Notes: generated from the sequence alone by a model not told the origin. A stretch of DNA of 42,547 nt from Oribacterium sinus (GCF_014202695.1 NZ_JACHHH010000015.1:1-42547), one strand, 5' to 3'. Positions 8,348 through 17,808 are shown, numbered from the stretch's first letter. Made by a program: numbers and translations.

Positions 8348-9553
8348 TTATGCTTCGAAGATTCTATCCTGTCCGCGCTTCTGTAACTCCTCTAATACCT
8401 TTGCAGGATCCTTGAACTTCTCAAGAAGGATCATAGCTGCGATAACGTATGGCTTGTAAGAAGCCTCCTTGTAAAGTGGGTCTCTGTAACGATCGAATAC
8501 AGTTGCGTCAACCTCACCTTCCTTGCAGGATACGCCGGTGATATCAGCAGGTAAGCAGTGCATGTAAAGAGCCTTTCCGTCCTTGGTCAGCTTCATCATC
8601 TCTTCTGTACAAGCCCAATCCTTGTGCTGAGCGTTCTGTGCAAGAAGCTCCTTCTCAAGAGCCTTGATGCCCTCTGTGTCGCCCTCACCGTAAAGATTGG
8701 TTCTCTTCTCCATAGCTGCGAATGGAGCCCAAGACTTTGGATATACGATGTCAGCATCCTTGAATGCTTCCTTCATATCATTAGTAACCTTGAAAGATCC
8801 GCCGGACTCCTTAGCATTCTTCTCTGCTACGTCTACAACGTCCTTCATTACATCATATCCTTCCGGATGAGCAAGAACTACTTCCATACCAAGTCTTGTG
8901 AAAAGACCGATTACACCCTGAGGTACGGAAAGTGGCTTTCCGTAAGAAGGAGAGTATGCCCAAGTCATAGCCAGCTTCTTACCCTTTAAGTTCTCGATTC
9001 CGCCCATCTCGTGGATTACGTGTAAAGCGTCAGCCATACACTGTGTCGGGTGGTCGATATCACACTGTAAGTTAACCAGAGTAGGTCTCTGCTCTAAAAC
9101 GCCGTCCTTGTGTCCTGCCTCAACAGAGTCAGCAACCTCGTGCATGTAAGCATTTCCCTTACCGATGTACATATCATCACGGATACCGATAATGTCAGCC
9201 ATGAAAGAGATCATGTTAGCGGTCTCACGAACGGTCTCACCGTGAGCAACCTGAGACTTTCCTTCATCCAGATCCTGAACCTCTAATCCAAGAAGGTTAC
9301 AAGCGGAAGCGAAGGAGAAACGAGTTCTTGTGGAATTATCACGGAATAAAGAAATTCCTAAACCGGAATCAAAAACCTTTGTAGAGATGTTTCTCTCTCT
9401 TAAGTTTCTGAGTGCATCTGCAACATCCCATACTGCCTTTAACTCATCATCAGACTTTTCCCATGTAAGGAAGAAATCGTTTAAGTACATCTTGTCAGTC
9501 TTAAGTCCCTTAATTTCCTTTACTAACTCTTCAAACTGCTGCTTCTTATCCAT
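8348..9553 (-). CDS. ygeW: YgeW-type (knotted) carbamoyltransferase homologue
   Basis: This is a cytoplasmic transcarbamoylase of the aspartate/ornithine carbamoyltransferase superfamily, YgeW subfamily. The true substrate of that subfamily has been debated; it probably releases carbamoyl phosphate for the adjacent carbamate kinase. Seen: the carbamoyl-phosphate loop FRDNSTRTRFSFA (about residue 72), QVAHGETVRETANMISFMAD, the VNLQCDIDHPTQCMADALH region, and the HCLPADITG motif near residue 335. The start is placed at MDKKQQFEEL (401 residues). There AAGGAG lies 6 bases upstream of the ATG, whereas a longer upstream reading lacks an RBS. It sits between ygeY and arcC as in known ygeW-X-Y islands. 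Confidence 0.93.
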   Translation of the reverse strand: MDKKQQFEELVKEIKGLKTDKMYLNDFFLTWEKSDDELKAVWDVADALRNLRERNISTKVFDSGLGISLFRDNSTRTRFSFASACNLLGLEVQDLDEGKSQVAHGETVRETANMISFMADIIGIRDDMYIGKGNAYMHEVADSVEAGHKDGVLEQRPTLVNLQCDIDHPTQCMADALHVIHEMGGIENLKGKKLAMTWAYSPSYGKPLSVPQGVIGLFTRLGMEVVLAHPEGYDVMKDVVDVAEKNAKESGGSFKVTNDMKEAFKDADIVYPKSWAPFAAMEKRTNLYGEGDTEGIKALEKELLAQNAQHKDWACTEEMMKLTKDGKALYMHCLPADITGVSCKEGEVDATVFDRYRDPLYKEASYKPYVIAAMILLEKFKDPAKVLEELQKRGQDRIFEA

Positions 9554-9679
9554 TTTAATCTCCTTTAAAAATGTGTTTATCCGATAAAGCCCCATGGCTT
9601 AATCTTTATTCTTATTTTGCACCTCTACTCCGGACTTGCCGAAAAGTATAGTACTGATTTGCACTTTAGACTCTAAAAC

Positions 9680-11008
9680 TTAGTCACAGTAGTACTGCGG
9701 AAGAGCTGCGTAGAATGCTGCACAGGTTACCAAGTCCTTCTTCCATGTGATCTCGTTAGGTGCGTGAGCCTGAGCCTCAGCTCCGGGTCCGAATCCGATT
9801 ACAGGGATACCGTTTCTTCCCATGATGGAAACACCGTTTGTGGAGAAGGTCCACTTGTCAAGAAGAGGTCTTGGCTCTCTCTCTGCCACTGTATCCACTT
9901 CACCGATTCTCTTCTCACCGTAAAGATCCTTGTAAGCAGCAACGGAAGCCTTACATAACTTGTGATCCTCAGGAAGTACCCATGTTGGGAAGTAGCACTC
10001 GATTGGGTATACACATCCTGTGAAGGAAGGACGATCATAGTTGTACATAGAAACTACAACATCCTCACCGTACTTCTTTACTGCAGGAAGCTGTCTGATT
10101 TCCTCAAGACAAGACTCCCAAGTCTCTCCGGCAGTCATTCTTCTGTCCAAAGATACAGCACAGCTGTCAGCTACTGCACAACGAGAAGGAGATGTGAAGA
10201 AGATCTCGGAAGCGGTAACAGTTCCTCTTCCTAAGAAACGAGCCTCTTTCCACTGCTCATTGTACTTCGGATTTAACATCTTAACCAATCCGCGGATAGA
10301 AGTAGACTCTGCATCTCCGTTGTTGTTTAATGCACGAACATCGGAAAGAATGTCAGCCATCTTGTAGATTGCATTGTCTCCTCTTTCAGGAGCGGAACCG
10401 TGGCAGGAAACACCCTTCACGTCAATGCGGATCTCCATACGTCCTCTCTGTCCTCTGTATAATCCACCGTCAGTAGGCTCGGAAGATACAACGAACTCAG
10501 GACGAATCTTATCTTCGTTGATGATGTACTGCCAGCAAAGACCGTCACAGTCCTCTTCCTGTACAGTTCCTACTACCATTACGCGGTACTTATCGTTCAG
10601 AAGTCCCATGTCCTTCATGATCTTTGCAGCATATACAGCAGAAACGGTTCCGCCGAGCTGATCGGAAACACCTCTTCCACCGATCTTGGTGTCATCCTCG
10701 TATCCGTCGTATGGATCAAATGTCCAGTTTGATCTGTTTCCGATTCCTACGGTATCGATGTGTCCGTCGAAGCAGATCAGGGTCTTTCCGGATCCCATGA
10801 ATCCCATTACGTTACCCTGTGGGTCAACCTTAACCTCGTCAAAGCCAACCTTCTCCATCTCATTCTTGATAGTCTCAACGTGCTTTGCTTCGTCAGCGGA
10901 CTCTCCCGGATTCTTTACGATTGCTCTCAAGAAAGCACTCATGTCAGCCTTATAGCCTTCTGCTCTCTTCTTAATCTCTTCCAAAACTTCCTTATTTAAC
11001 TGTCCCAT
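9680..11008 (-). CDS. ygeY: YgeY-family M20 metallohydrolase (selenium/purine-linked)
   Basis: This 442-residue M20-type zinc peptidase/deacetylase homologue probably hydrolyses an amide or carbamoyl intermediate. Metal-site motifs are visible: [12 protein letters not shown] (His-x-Asp), [29 protein letters not shown] (catalytic Glu pair), [17 protein letters not shown], and a C-terminal histidine in [10 protein letters not shown]. The dimerisation-domain segment [20 protein letters not shown] is present. This is the family annotated YgeY, seen mainly in ygeW/ygeX/ygfK islands. RBS AAGGAGGATATT precedes the ATG. The gene lies 126 bases from ygeW and 80 from the ammonia-lyase gene, consistent with one operon. 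Confidence 0.93.
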   Translation of the reverse strand: MGQLNKEVLEEIKKRAEGYKADMSAFLRAIVKNPGESADEAKHVETIKNEMEKVGFDEVKVDPQGNVMGFMGSGKTLICFDGHIDTVGIGNRSNWTFDPYDGYEDDTKIGGRGVSDQLGGTVSAVYAAKIMKDMGLLNDKYRVMVVGTVQEEDCDGLCWQYIINEDKIRPEFVVSSEPTDGGLYRGQRGRMEIRIDVKGVSCHGSAPERGDNAIYKMADILSDVRALNNNGDAESTSIRGLVKMLNPKYNEQWKEARFLGRGTVTASEIFFTSPSRCAVADSCAVSLDRRMTAGETWESCLEEIRQLPAVKKYGEDVVVSMYNYDRPSFTGCVYPIECYFPTWVLPEDHKLCKASVAAYKDLYGEKRIGEVDTVAEREPRPLLDKWTFSTNGVSIMGRNGIPVIGFGPGAEAQAHAPNEITWKKDLVTCAAFYAALPQYYCD

Positions 11009-11088
11009 ACTAATATCCTCCTTAGTTATATATAAGCCTGTTATCCAGGGTGTTGCACAATTTGTTTCTTTGAAAATAAAGTTCTATC

Positions 11089-12282
11089 TTACTTCTCTTT
11101 TGCTTCCCAGATGATGTTCTTCCAACGCTCAGGGTCTGTATCTCCCTCGGTGTTGAAGCAAAGCACCTTACTGTTCTCGTTAAGCTGTAACTTCTCTCTT
11201 AAATCCTTGAAGTCATCCTGTAACATGATGGCAGCCAATGCACCGAAGCCTGCTGCACCGGACTCTCCGGAAAATACCTGATCGTCTCCCTTTAACGGAG
11301 CGTTCAACATTCTCATTCCTCTTGCAGCAACGATATCCTCAGCAGAGATAAATGCCTTTGCATGATTCTTTAAGATATCCCAAGAAGTAATGTTTGGCTC
11401 TCCACAAGCAAGTCCTGCCATAATGGTAATCATGTCGCCGTCTACAATGCGGATGTTTCCGTCATTTGCCACAGCGCCCTTGTAAAGGCAATCTGCAACG
11501 GAAGCCTCAACCACAACCATAATAGGAGGATTCTCCTTATAACGGTTAGCGAAGTATCCTACAACTGCACCTGCCAAAGAACCTACGCCGGCCTGTACGA
11601 ATACGTGGGTAGGTCTTTCTCCCAGCTGGTCGGCAGCCTCATCCGCCATGGTTCCATAACCTTCCATAATCCATGCAGGAATCTTCTCATAGCCTTCCCA
11701 AGCGGTATCCTGTACTACGATTCCGTGCTCTTCCTTCTCGGCAAGAGCTGCAGCCTGTCTTACACACTCGTCATAGTTTACATCGGAAATCCATGCCTTG
11801 GCATTCTCAGCCTTGATGTGGTTCAAACGGGTCTCTGTAGAGCCCTTCGGCATGATGATTACACAGTTCTGTCTTAACTTATTAGCCGCCCAGGCTACTC
11901 CTCTTCCGTGGTTTCCGTCGGTAGCGGAGAAGAATGTTGCTGTTCCAAACTCTTCCTTTAACTTCTCGGAGGTTAAAACATTGTAGGGAAGCTCGGAAAT
12001 ATCCTTTCCGGTTTCCTCGGCAATGTAACGAGCGATAGCGTAGGAACCGCCTAATACCTTGAAGGCATTTAAGCCGAAACGGTAAGACTCATCCTTTACG
12101 TACACATTGCCCAGGCCAAGATATTTTGCCATATTGGGAAGCTTGCAAAGTGGGGTCTCAGAGTACTGAGGGAAGCTCTCGTGGAAGGTTCTTGCCTTCT
12201 TTACTTCTTCCATAGACATAAGAGGAAGATTCTTATCCTCTGTCTTTGGCATTTCATTAATTTTCCATTTTAAATCCTGCAT
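11089..12282 (-). CDS. dpaL: Diaminopropionate ammonia-lyase
   Basis: This is a PLP enzyme that converts 2,3-diaminopropionate to pyruvate and two ammonia molecules (YgeX/DpaL, fold type II; 397 residues, close to the family length). The Schiff-base lysine is predicted at about residue 75 in RFGLNAFKVLGGS. Other features are ATDGNHGRGVAWAA, the asparagine-containing loop, VFVQAGVGSLAGAVVGY and SGESGAAGFGAL. RBS GGAGGAATAGCC lies directly before ATG. It is the second gene of the minus-strand operon, 32 bases after the regulator's stop. In anaerobic uric-acid-degrading islands this enzyme supplies pyruvate from a purine-derived diaminopropionate; applying that here is an inference from synteny. 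Confidence 0.95.
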   Translation of the reverse strand: MQDLKWKINEMPKTEDKNLPLMSMEEVKKARTFHESFPQYSETPLCKLPNMAKYLGLGNVYVKDESYRFGLNAFKVLGGSYAIARYIAEETGKDISELPYNVLTSEKLKEEFGTATFFSATDGNHGRGVAWAANKLRQNCVIIMPKGSTETRLNHIKAENAKAWISDVNYDECVRQAAALAEKEEHGIVVQDTAWEGYEKIPAWIMEGYGTMADEAADQLGERPTHVFVQAGVGSLAGAVVGYFANRYKENPPIMVVVEASVADCLYKGAVANDGNIRIVDGDMITIMAGLACGEPNITSWDILKNHAKAFISAEDIVAARGMRMLNAPLKGDDQVFSGESGAAGFGALAAIMLQDDFKDLREKLQLNENSKVLCFNTEGDTDPERWKNIIWEAKEK

Positions 12283-12314
12283 GGCTATTCCTCCTTTTTT
12301 TCGCCACTATACTG

Positions 12315-12962
12315 TTACTTTTTGCTTTGGTCAATATAGCTGTATAAAGTAAATTTACTGATGCCGTAGAAATTGGAAACCTTGTCTCCTGACTTGGTAA
12401 TCAGGAAGGCTCCCGCATCCCGTAAGAACTGGATGGCTTGGATTTTTTCTTCCTTATTCATCAGAGCCGGCGGCTTTCCAATCCGCTTCACACTTTGATT
12501 AATCAGGTTGTCCAAAAGGTCATTCACGTTCAAAGGAATCTGTCCGTCCCCGTTACTGTCATGGCTCTCCACCGTGGTAATGGACTGCAATGCCGCATCC
12601 ACATTCATCAGTGCGGTTACATCATAGTTGATGCCCAGAACCCAGCGGTATTTTCCGGTGCTGTCCTTCAGGAAAACTGTAGAGGACTTTAGGATTCTGC
12701 CGTCCTGGGTAGTGGTGCGATAGCCCAGATGATCCACAATGATGTCTCCCTTTTCTATCGCTTCCAGGGTTTCCAGTACCACCTTTGAGGCGCCGTCTCC
12801 TATCTTTCTTCCGCTCACATGTCCGTTGATGATGAAAATGATGGTATGTTCCAAATCCTTTACGGAAAGATCATGGATACAAACCTCGCAATCCTTTCCG
12901 AACTGTCTGGCAATACCGTGAGCCGTACTCACCAGCATTTCCAAGCTGCTATCCTCTGTCAT
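12315..12962 (-). CDS. YheO/DauR-type PAS-HTH transcriptional regulator
   Basis: This is a 215-residue cytoplasmic regulator. The N-terminal two thirds match the YheO-like PAS domain (CEVCIHDL, FIINGHVSGRKIGD, SSTVFLKDSTGKYRWVLGIN). The C-terminal helix-turn-helix covers about 165-213 (KEEKIQAIQFLRDAGAFLI, GISKFTLYSYID). It is the first gene of the minus-strand operon and is transcribed divergently from ssnA-ygfK, so it probably controls both arms through the 305-base shared promoter region. The likely effector is a purine- or amino-acid-derived metabolite sensed by the PAS domain, not known. RBS AAAGGAGGGAAA sits just before the ATG. Confidence 0.9.
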   Translation of the reverse strand: MTEDSSLEMLVSTAHGIARQFGKDCEVCIHDLSVKDLEHTIIFIINGHVSGRKIGDGASKVVLETLEAIEKGDIIVDHLGYRTTTQDGRILKSSTVFLKDSTGKYRWVLGINYDVTALMNVDAALQSITTVESHDSNGDGQIPLNVNDLLDNLINQSVKRIGKPPALMNKEEKIQAIQFLRDAGAFLITKSGDKVSNFYGISKFTLYSYIDQSKK

Positions 12963-13267
12963 TTTCCCTCCTTTCTACCGGAATTTATGCTTTCAAAATC
13001 TATCGAAATGCACTACCTAAAAATTTTTTATGTACCCCCTATCTTAGCACGGTTTTTTTACTTTGCAATGGTTTTTTCAAAAAATTTTTTAGCTTCCAAA
13101 AATTTTTTTATGTTCTCCATTGCATTTACTTTCAGGGAATGATAAAATCCTATCAAATCTGTTTTTCCCTAGAATTTTCAAGGCTTTACAGCGATTTTTT
13201 TAGGAAAAACTGTATACAATTTTCGCACTGAGCCAAGGGCTCTTAGAAAGAAAAGGAGGATTGAGCT
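12963..13267. promoter_or_regulatory. Divergent control region between the regulator operon and ssnA
   Basis: This is an AT-rich intergenic region. It holds three A5-6/T6-7 tracts (13019-13029, 13079-13090, 13098-13109), and an inverted repeat TGCAATGG (13064-13071) / CCATTGCA (13117-13124) encloses two of them. Near 13210 there is CTGTATACAATTTT, close to a TGTATACA-type dyad and usable as a -10 region. A strong RBS (AAAGGAGG) precedes ssnA. Exact promoters cannot be fixed by eye. Confidence 0.5.
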
Positions 13268-14599
13268 ATGTTTTTAATCGGAAATGGACGTCTTTTCACC
13301 AGAGACGAAAAGAACAGCTTTTTCGAGAATGGCGCAGTAGTTTGGGAAGACAACACTATTGTAGAAGTAGGAGATTTTGAGACATTAAAGAAAAAATACG
13401 CAGACGCGGAATTTATTGATGCAAAGGGTGGTGTGATTCACCCGGCTTTTATCAATACCCATGAGCACATCTACTCTGCTTTGGCAAGAGGCTTATCCAT
13501 CAAGGGTTATGCTCCTAACGGATTCTTAGAGATTCTGGACGGACTTTGGTGGACTATTGACCGGAATCTGGACAACGACTTAACCAAACTTTCCGCAGAA
13601 GCTACCTATTTAGAGTGTATCAAGAACGGAGTAACTACCATCTTCGATCACCACGCTTCCTTCGGAGAGATTTCCGGATCCCTTTTCGCCATCGAAGAGG
13701 CTGCCAGAGACTTCGGCGTGCGTTCCGTTCTTTGCTATGAGATTTCCGATCGTGACGGTAAGGAAAAGGCACATGCCGCTATTAAGGAAAATGTTGACTT
13801 CGCAAAGCATGCTCTTTCCCTGAAGGACGACTTCATTAAGGGAATGATGGGTATGCATGCAAGCTTTACCATCTCCGATGAGACCATGGAGCTTTGCCGT
13901 AAGGAGAAGCCGAAGGAGATCGGATACCACATCCACGTGGCGGAGGATATCCTGGACCTTCACCGTTGCTTAAAGGAGCACGGCAAGAGAATCGTAGACA
14001 GACTCTATGACTGGGATGTATTGGGGGAGAAGACTCTCCTTGCCCACTGCATCTATGTAAATCCTCACGAGATGGATTTGATTCGCGATACCAATACCAT
14101 GGTAGTACACAACCCGGAGTCCAACATGGGTAATGCCTGCGGATGTCCTCCTACCATGGAGATTGTACATAAAGGAATTCTTACAGGATTAGGTACAGAC
14201 GGATACACCCATGATATGATAGAATCTTGGAAGGTGGCTAATATTCTCCATAAGCATCATTTGGTAGACCCGGGTGCCGCTTGGGCAGAGGTTCCTGAAA
14301 TGCTTTTCCAGGGCAATGCTCGTATCGCTAACCGTTATTTTGAAAAGAAGCTGGGCGTATTAGAGAAGGGTGCGGCTGCGGATATCATCATCACCGACTA
14401 TATCCCGCCAACACCGATGAATGCCGGCAACTTAAACGGCCACATGCTCTTCGGTATGAACGGTCGTTCCGTAGTTACCACCGTAGGAAACGGTAAGGTT
14501 CTGATGAAGAACAGAGAGCTTCAGGGAATCGACGAAGAGAGATGCCTTGCCAAGATTCGCGAGGGTGCAGCTCGTTTAGAGAAGAAAATTAACGGTTAA
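13268..14599 (+). CDS. ssnA: SsnA-type aminohydrolase
   Basis: This amidohydrolase-superfamily enzyme (443 residues) is related to guanine deaminases and chlorohydrolases. Metal ligands are visible: HPAFINTHEHIYS (His-x-His, about residue 65), GYHIHVAEDILDLHR (about 220), LLAHCIYVN (about 258) and LGTDGYTHDM (about 316). SsnA homologues are named for an E. coli gene next to ygfK and occur in purine/uric-acid islands. The exact substrate is uncertain, though a purine-derived ring is plausible. The start ATG has AAAGGAGG 8 bases upstream. It forms an operon with ygfK, separated by about 200 bases containing hairpins. Confidence 0.93.
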   Translation: MFLIGNGRLFTRDEKNSFFENGAVVWEDNTIVEVGDFETLKKKYADAEFIDAKGGVIHPAFINTHEHIYSALARGLSIKGYAPNGFLEILDGLWWTIDRNLDNDLTKLSAEATYLECIKNGVTTIFDHHASFGEISGSLFAIEEAARDFGVRSVLCYEISDRDGKEKAHAAIKENVDFAKHALSLKDDFIKGMMGMHASFTISDETMELCRKEKPKEIGYHIHVAEDILDLHRCLKEHGKRIVDRLYDWDVLGEKTLLAHCIYVNPHEMDLIRDTNTMVVHNPESNMGNACGCPPTMEIVHKGILTGLGTDGYTHDMIESWKVANILHKHHLVDPGAAWAEVPEMLFQGNARIANRYFEKKLGVLEKGAAADIIITDYIPPTPMNAGNLNGHMLFGMNGRSVVTTVGNGKVLMKNRELQGIDEERCLAKIREGAARLEKKING

Positions 14600-14632
14600 A
14601 ACGGAATTTCACAAAAAGCAAAGTATTTCTAT

Positions 14633-14666
14633 AGAAGAAAAGGGTAGCTGAGAACCCTTTTCTTCT
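14633..14666 (+). terminator. Perfect 13-bp hairpin after ssnA
   Basis: AGAAGAAAAGGGT (14633-14645) pairs fully with ACCCTTTTCTTCT (14654-14666) around an 8-base loop, 34 bases after the ssnA stop. It is not followed by a T run. It may reduce read-through to ygfK or protect the ssnA mRNA end. Confidence 0.55.
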
Positions 14667-14707
14667 GGAAACTTTGTTCGCAACATTAATGGGCCATTCT
14701 TGGTCAG

Positions 14708-14802
14708 GCAAGAATACCCCATCAGGGAAAAGCCCTCCTGTCTATCAGGAGAAGACGCAGGATCTTAAGCAGGAGGGCAAAATTCCCGAAAAGGAGATTT
14801 CC
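14708..14802 (+). promoter_or_regulatory. ygfK leader with mutually exclusive hairpins
   Basis: The segment CTCCTG at 14735-14740 can pair with CAGGAG at 14746-14751 (5-base loop). Extended to GCCCTCCTG (14732-14740), it can instead pair with CAGGAGGGC at 14770-14778, which also holds an AGGAGG. An upstream CAGGG offers a third partner. The ygfK RBS AAGGAG follows at 14791-14796. The alternative pairing suggests an attenuator-like leader; the ligand or factor is unknown. Confidence 0.4.
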
Positions 14803-17796
14803 ATGAGTGATATTATGACCCCGATTCCCTTTGACAGATTGATGAACCGTATTTTGGTAGAGCATCAACAGGGAGCTGTTTTTGGTATGCAGAAATGCTA
14901 CCAGGCAAAAAACCTTCAGCCAAACACTCTTTTTGGCAGAAAATTAGAAGGACAGATTGGACCTGCTGCAGGACCTAACACCCAGCTTGCCCAGAACATC
15001 GTTGCTTCTTACTACGGCGGCGCTCGTTTCTTCGAGTTAAAGACCGTACAGAAGATGGACGGTAGAGAGCTGGCAGCTTGTGTAGCAAAGCCCTGTATCA
15101 CAGCAGAGGACGAGTGTTACAACTGTGAGTGGTCCACAGAGTTGGAAGTACCACAGGCTTTTGCAGAGTATGTAAAGGGCTGGTTCGCTTGTAAGGTTAT
15201 GGCGAAGGAGTATGATTTAGGCGATCCGGATGCTTTCCAGTTCAACATTTCCGTAGGATATGACCTGGAAGGAATCAAGCTTCCTAAGGTAGACCGTTTC
15301 ATCAACGAGATGAAGGACGCTAAGGATACCGAAATCTTTAAGGAGTGTAAGGCATGGCTTTTGGCTAACCTTGACCGTTTCCAGAAGGTGACCAAGGAAG
15401 ATGTAGAGGCTATTCAGTCCGAAATCATCAACAGCGTTACCGTTTCCACCCTTCACGGCTGTCCTCCTTCCGAGATTGAGGCGATTGCTTCTTACCTGAT
15501 TCAGGAAAAGCATTTGCACACCTTCGTAAAGTGTAACCCTACTCTCTTAGGATATGAAACCGCTCGTGCAATCTTAGACGAGATGGGCTACGACTACATC
15601 GCTTTCACAGACTTCCACTTCAAGGATGACTTACAGTACAGCGATGCAGTACCTATGTTAAAGCGTTTGCAGGAATTGGCAAAGAGCTTGAACTTAGCCT
15701 TCGGTGTAAAGATTACCAACACCTTCCCTGTAGATGTGAAGAACAACGAGCTTCCTTCTCAGGAAATGTACATGTCCGGAAAGTCCCTCTTCGCTCTTTC
15801 CATGTCTGTAGCAAAGATGCTGACCAGAGACTTTAACGGAAGCCTTCGTATCTCCTTCTCCGGCGGTGCGGATTACTTCAACATTGAGCGTATCGTGGAG
15901 GCCGGCATTTGGCCTGTAACCATGGCAACCACCCTCTTAAAGACCGGTGGATACCTTCGTTTCATCCAGATGGCTGAGCTTTTAGAGAAGAACCTTGCAA
16001 AGCCTTGGGAAAAGGTTGAGCTTTCCTTAGTGGAGAAGATGATTGCAGACGCTAAGAGCGATAAGCACTTAGTAAAGCCTGTTAAGCCCCTTCCCAACAG
16101 AAAGTCCGATAAGAAGGTTCCTTTGGTTGATTGCTACACCATGCCCTGTCGTGACCGTTGCCCAATCCACCAGGATATCACCAGCTACGGCCGCCTGGTA
16201 AATGAAGGCAAGTTCCAGGAAGCTTTAGAGGTTATCTTAGATAAGAACCCGCTTCCCTTCATGACCGGAAATATCTGTACTCATACCTGTCAGTCTGCTT
16301 GTACCAGAAATCACTATGAGACAGACGTACAGATTCGTACCAACAAGTTAATCGCTGCAAGAGGCGGATATGATGCCGTTCTTCCCGGATTAAAGCAGGA
16401 AGGTTCTGTGCAGAAGAAGGTTGGTGTTATCGGAGCAGGTCCTGCAGGTATCTCTGCCGCTTTCTTCTTGGCAAGAGCAGGCGTAGAAGTTCATGTTTAC
16501 GATAAGGACGCTGTAGCCGGCGGTGTAGTAGCCAACGTTATCCCCGGATTCCGTATCCCTGCTGAAGAAATTCAGAAGGACGTAAATCTTGCGAAGCAGT
16601 ACGGCGCTCAGTTCCACCTTGGACAGGAAGTTAGCGATATTGACGCTTTCCGTAAGGAAAATAACTTTGATGCGGTAATCGTTGCTATCGGTGCCCACAA
16701 GGAAGCTCCACTTGTTCTGGAAAAGGGAGAGGCTTACAACGCCCTTCACTTCCTGGCTGACTTCAAGACACAGGGCGGCAAGGTAAACTTAGGAAAGAAC
16801 GTTGTTGTAGTAGGTGCAGGAAACACCGCTATGGACGTTGCAAGAGCTGCGAAGAGAAATGCAGGAGTAGAAAATGTTTATCTGGTTTACAGAAGAACAA
16901 AGCGCTACATGCCTGCGGATCAGGAAGAATTGGAAGAGGCTATCGAAGAGGGCGTAAACTTCCAGGAGCTCCTTGCTCCATTTACCCACGAGAACGGTAA
17001 GTTACTTTGCCACCGCATGGTACTCTCCGATGTGGATGCTTCCGGAAGACGTTCCGTTAAGGAAAGCGACGAAGTGGTTGAGATTCCTTGTGATACCGTA
17101 ATCGCTTCCATCGGTGAGAAGGTAGACGGTTCTTTCTATGAGAAGAACGGTATTGCTGTTACCGACAAGGGACTTCCTGTATTAAAGAAGGAAAGCAATG
17201 AGACTTCCGTAGCCGGCGTTTATGCTGCAGGAGACGGTGCTTTCGGCGCTTCCGTAATCGTAAAGGCTATTGCCGATGCGAAACTTGCTTGCGAAGCAAT
17301 CTTAAACAAGACCATCGGTACAGATCGTCCATCCTTAACCACAGACGAGAAGATCTATGCTAAGAAGGGTAATCTAGTAGAGCCGGAGAAGGGATTAAAT
17401 CCTGACAAGCGTTGTCTTGCCTGCGACCACATCTGTGAGAACTGCTGCGATGTATGTCCTAACCGTGCAAACTTCGCCATCAAGGTTCCCGGCGTAGAGA
17501 TGCACCAGATTATCCACGTGGATTATATGTGTAACGAGTGCGGTAACTGTGAGACCTTCTGCCCATACAATTCCGCTCCTTACAAGGAGAAGTTCACTCT
17601 CTTCCACAGAGCCGAGGAAATGGAAGACTCCACCAACGACGGATTTGCATTCGTTGACAATGATGGAAATGCCATTGTTCGCGTAGGCGGCGAGAAGATG
17701 AACTACAAGGTAGGCGATAAGAATACAAAGCTCTTCTATCGTCTGGCTGAACTGGTAGATACCGTTTACAACGATTATTCCTACCTTCTGATTTAA
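14803..17796 (+). CDS. ygfK: YgfK, putative selenate-reductase-type / purine-linked Fe-S flavoprotein
   Basis: This is a large soluble redox protein (997 residues from this start; E. coli YgfK is about 1030). The N-terminal half is a dihydroorotate dehydrogenase/GltB-like barrel (for example VSTLHGCPPSEIEAIA and ISFSGGADYFNIERI). The middle is a GltD-like module with a cysteine region (CYTMPCRDRCPIHQD, GNICTHTCQSACTRN), FAD motif VGVIGAGPAGISAAF and NAD(P)H motif VVVGAGNTAMDVARAAKRN. The C-terminus carries ferredoxin-type cysteines (CLACDHICENCCDVCP, CNECGNCETFCP). The start MSDIMTPIPFDRL is chosen because AAGGAG lies 6 bases upstream; an earlier TTG at 14674 lacks an RBS and its extension looks non-native. 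Its family is linked to selenate reduction and anaerobic uric acid breakdown; the true reaction remains uncertain. Confidence 0.94.
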   Translation: MSDIMTPIPFDRLMNRILVEHQQGAVFGMQKCYQAKNLQPNTLFGRKLEGQIGPAAGPNTQLAQNIVASYYGGARFFELKTVQKMDGRELAACVAKPCITAEDECYNCEWSTELEVPQAFAEYVKGWFACKVMAKEYDLGDPDAFQFNISVGYDLEGIKLPKVDRFINEMKDAKDTEIFKECKAWLLANLDRFQKVTKEDVEAIQSEIINSVTVSTLHGCPPSEIEAIASYLIQEKHLHTFVKCNPTLLGYETARAILDEMGYDYIAFTDFHFKDDLQYSDAVPMLKRLQELAKSLNLAFGVKITNTFPVDVKNNELPSQEMYMSGKSLFALSMSVAKMLTRDFNGSLRISFSGGADYFNIERIVEAGIWPVTMATTLLKTGGYLRFIQMAELLEKNLAKPWEKVELSLVEKMIADAKSDKHLVKPVKPLPNRKSDKKVPLVDCYTMPCRDRCPIHQDITSYGRLVNEGKFQEALEVILDKNPLPFMTGNICTHTCQSACTRNHYETDVQIRTNKLIAARGGYDAVLPGLKQEGSVQKKVGVIGAGPAGISAAFFLARAGVEVHVYDKDAVAGGVVANVIPGFRIPAEEIQKDVNLAKQYGAQFHLGQEVSDIDAFRKENNFDAVIVAIGAHKEAPLVLEKGEAYNALHFLADFKTQGGKVNLGKNVVVVGAGNTAMDVARAAKRNAGVENVYLVYRRTKRYMPADQEELEEAIEEGVNFQELLAPFTHENGKLLCHRMVLSDVDASGRRSVKESDEVVEIPCDTVIASIGEKVDGSFYEKNGIAVTDKGLPVLKKESNETSVAGVYAAGDGAFGASVIVKAIADAKLACEAILNKTIGTDRPSLTTDEKIYAKKGNLVEPEKGLNPDKRCLACDHICENCCDVCPNRANFAIKVPGVEMHQIIHVDYMCNECGNCETFCPYNSAPYKEKFTLFHRAEEMEDSTNDGFAFVDNDGNAIVRVGGEKMNYKVGDKNTKLFYRLAELVDTVYNDYSYLLI

Positions 17797-17808
17797 CATT
17801 TAATAATA

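Noticed and set aside
9554-9595. Upstream ATG for ygeW (14 extra residues)
   Set aside because: The RBS AAGGAG lies within that extension, directly before the ATG at 9553.
14674-14802. Earlier TTG start for ygfK
   Set aside because: It would add 43 residues read through the leader hairpins and has no RBS; the ATG at 14803 has AAGGAG at proper spacing and matches the known N-terminus type.
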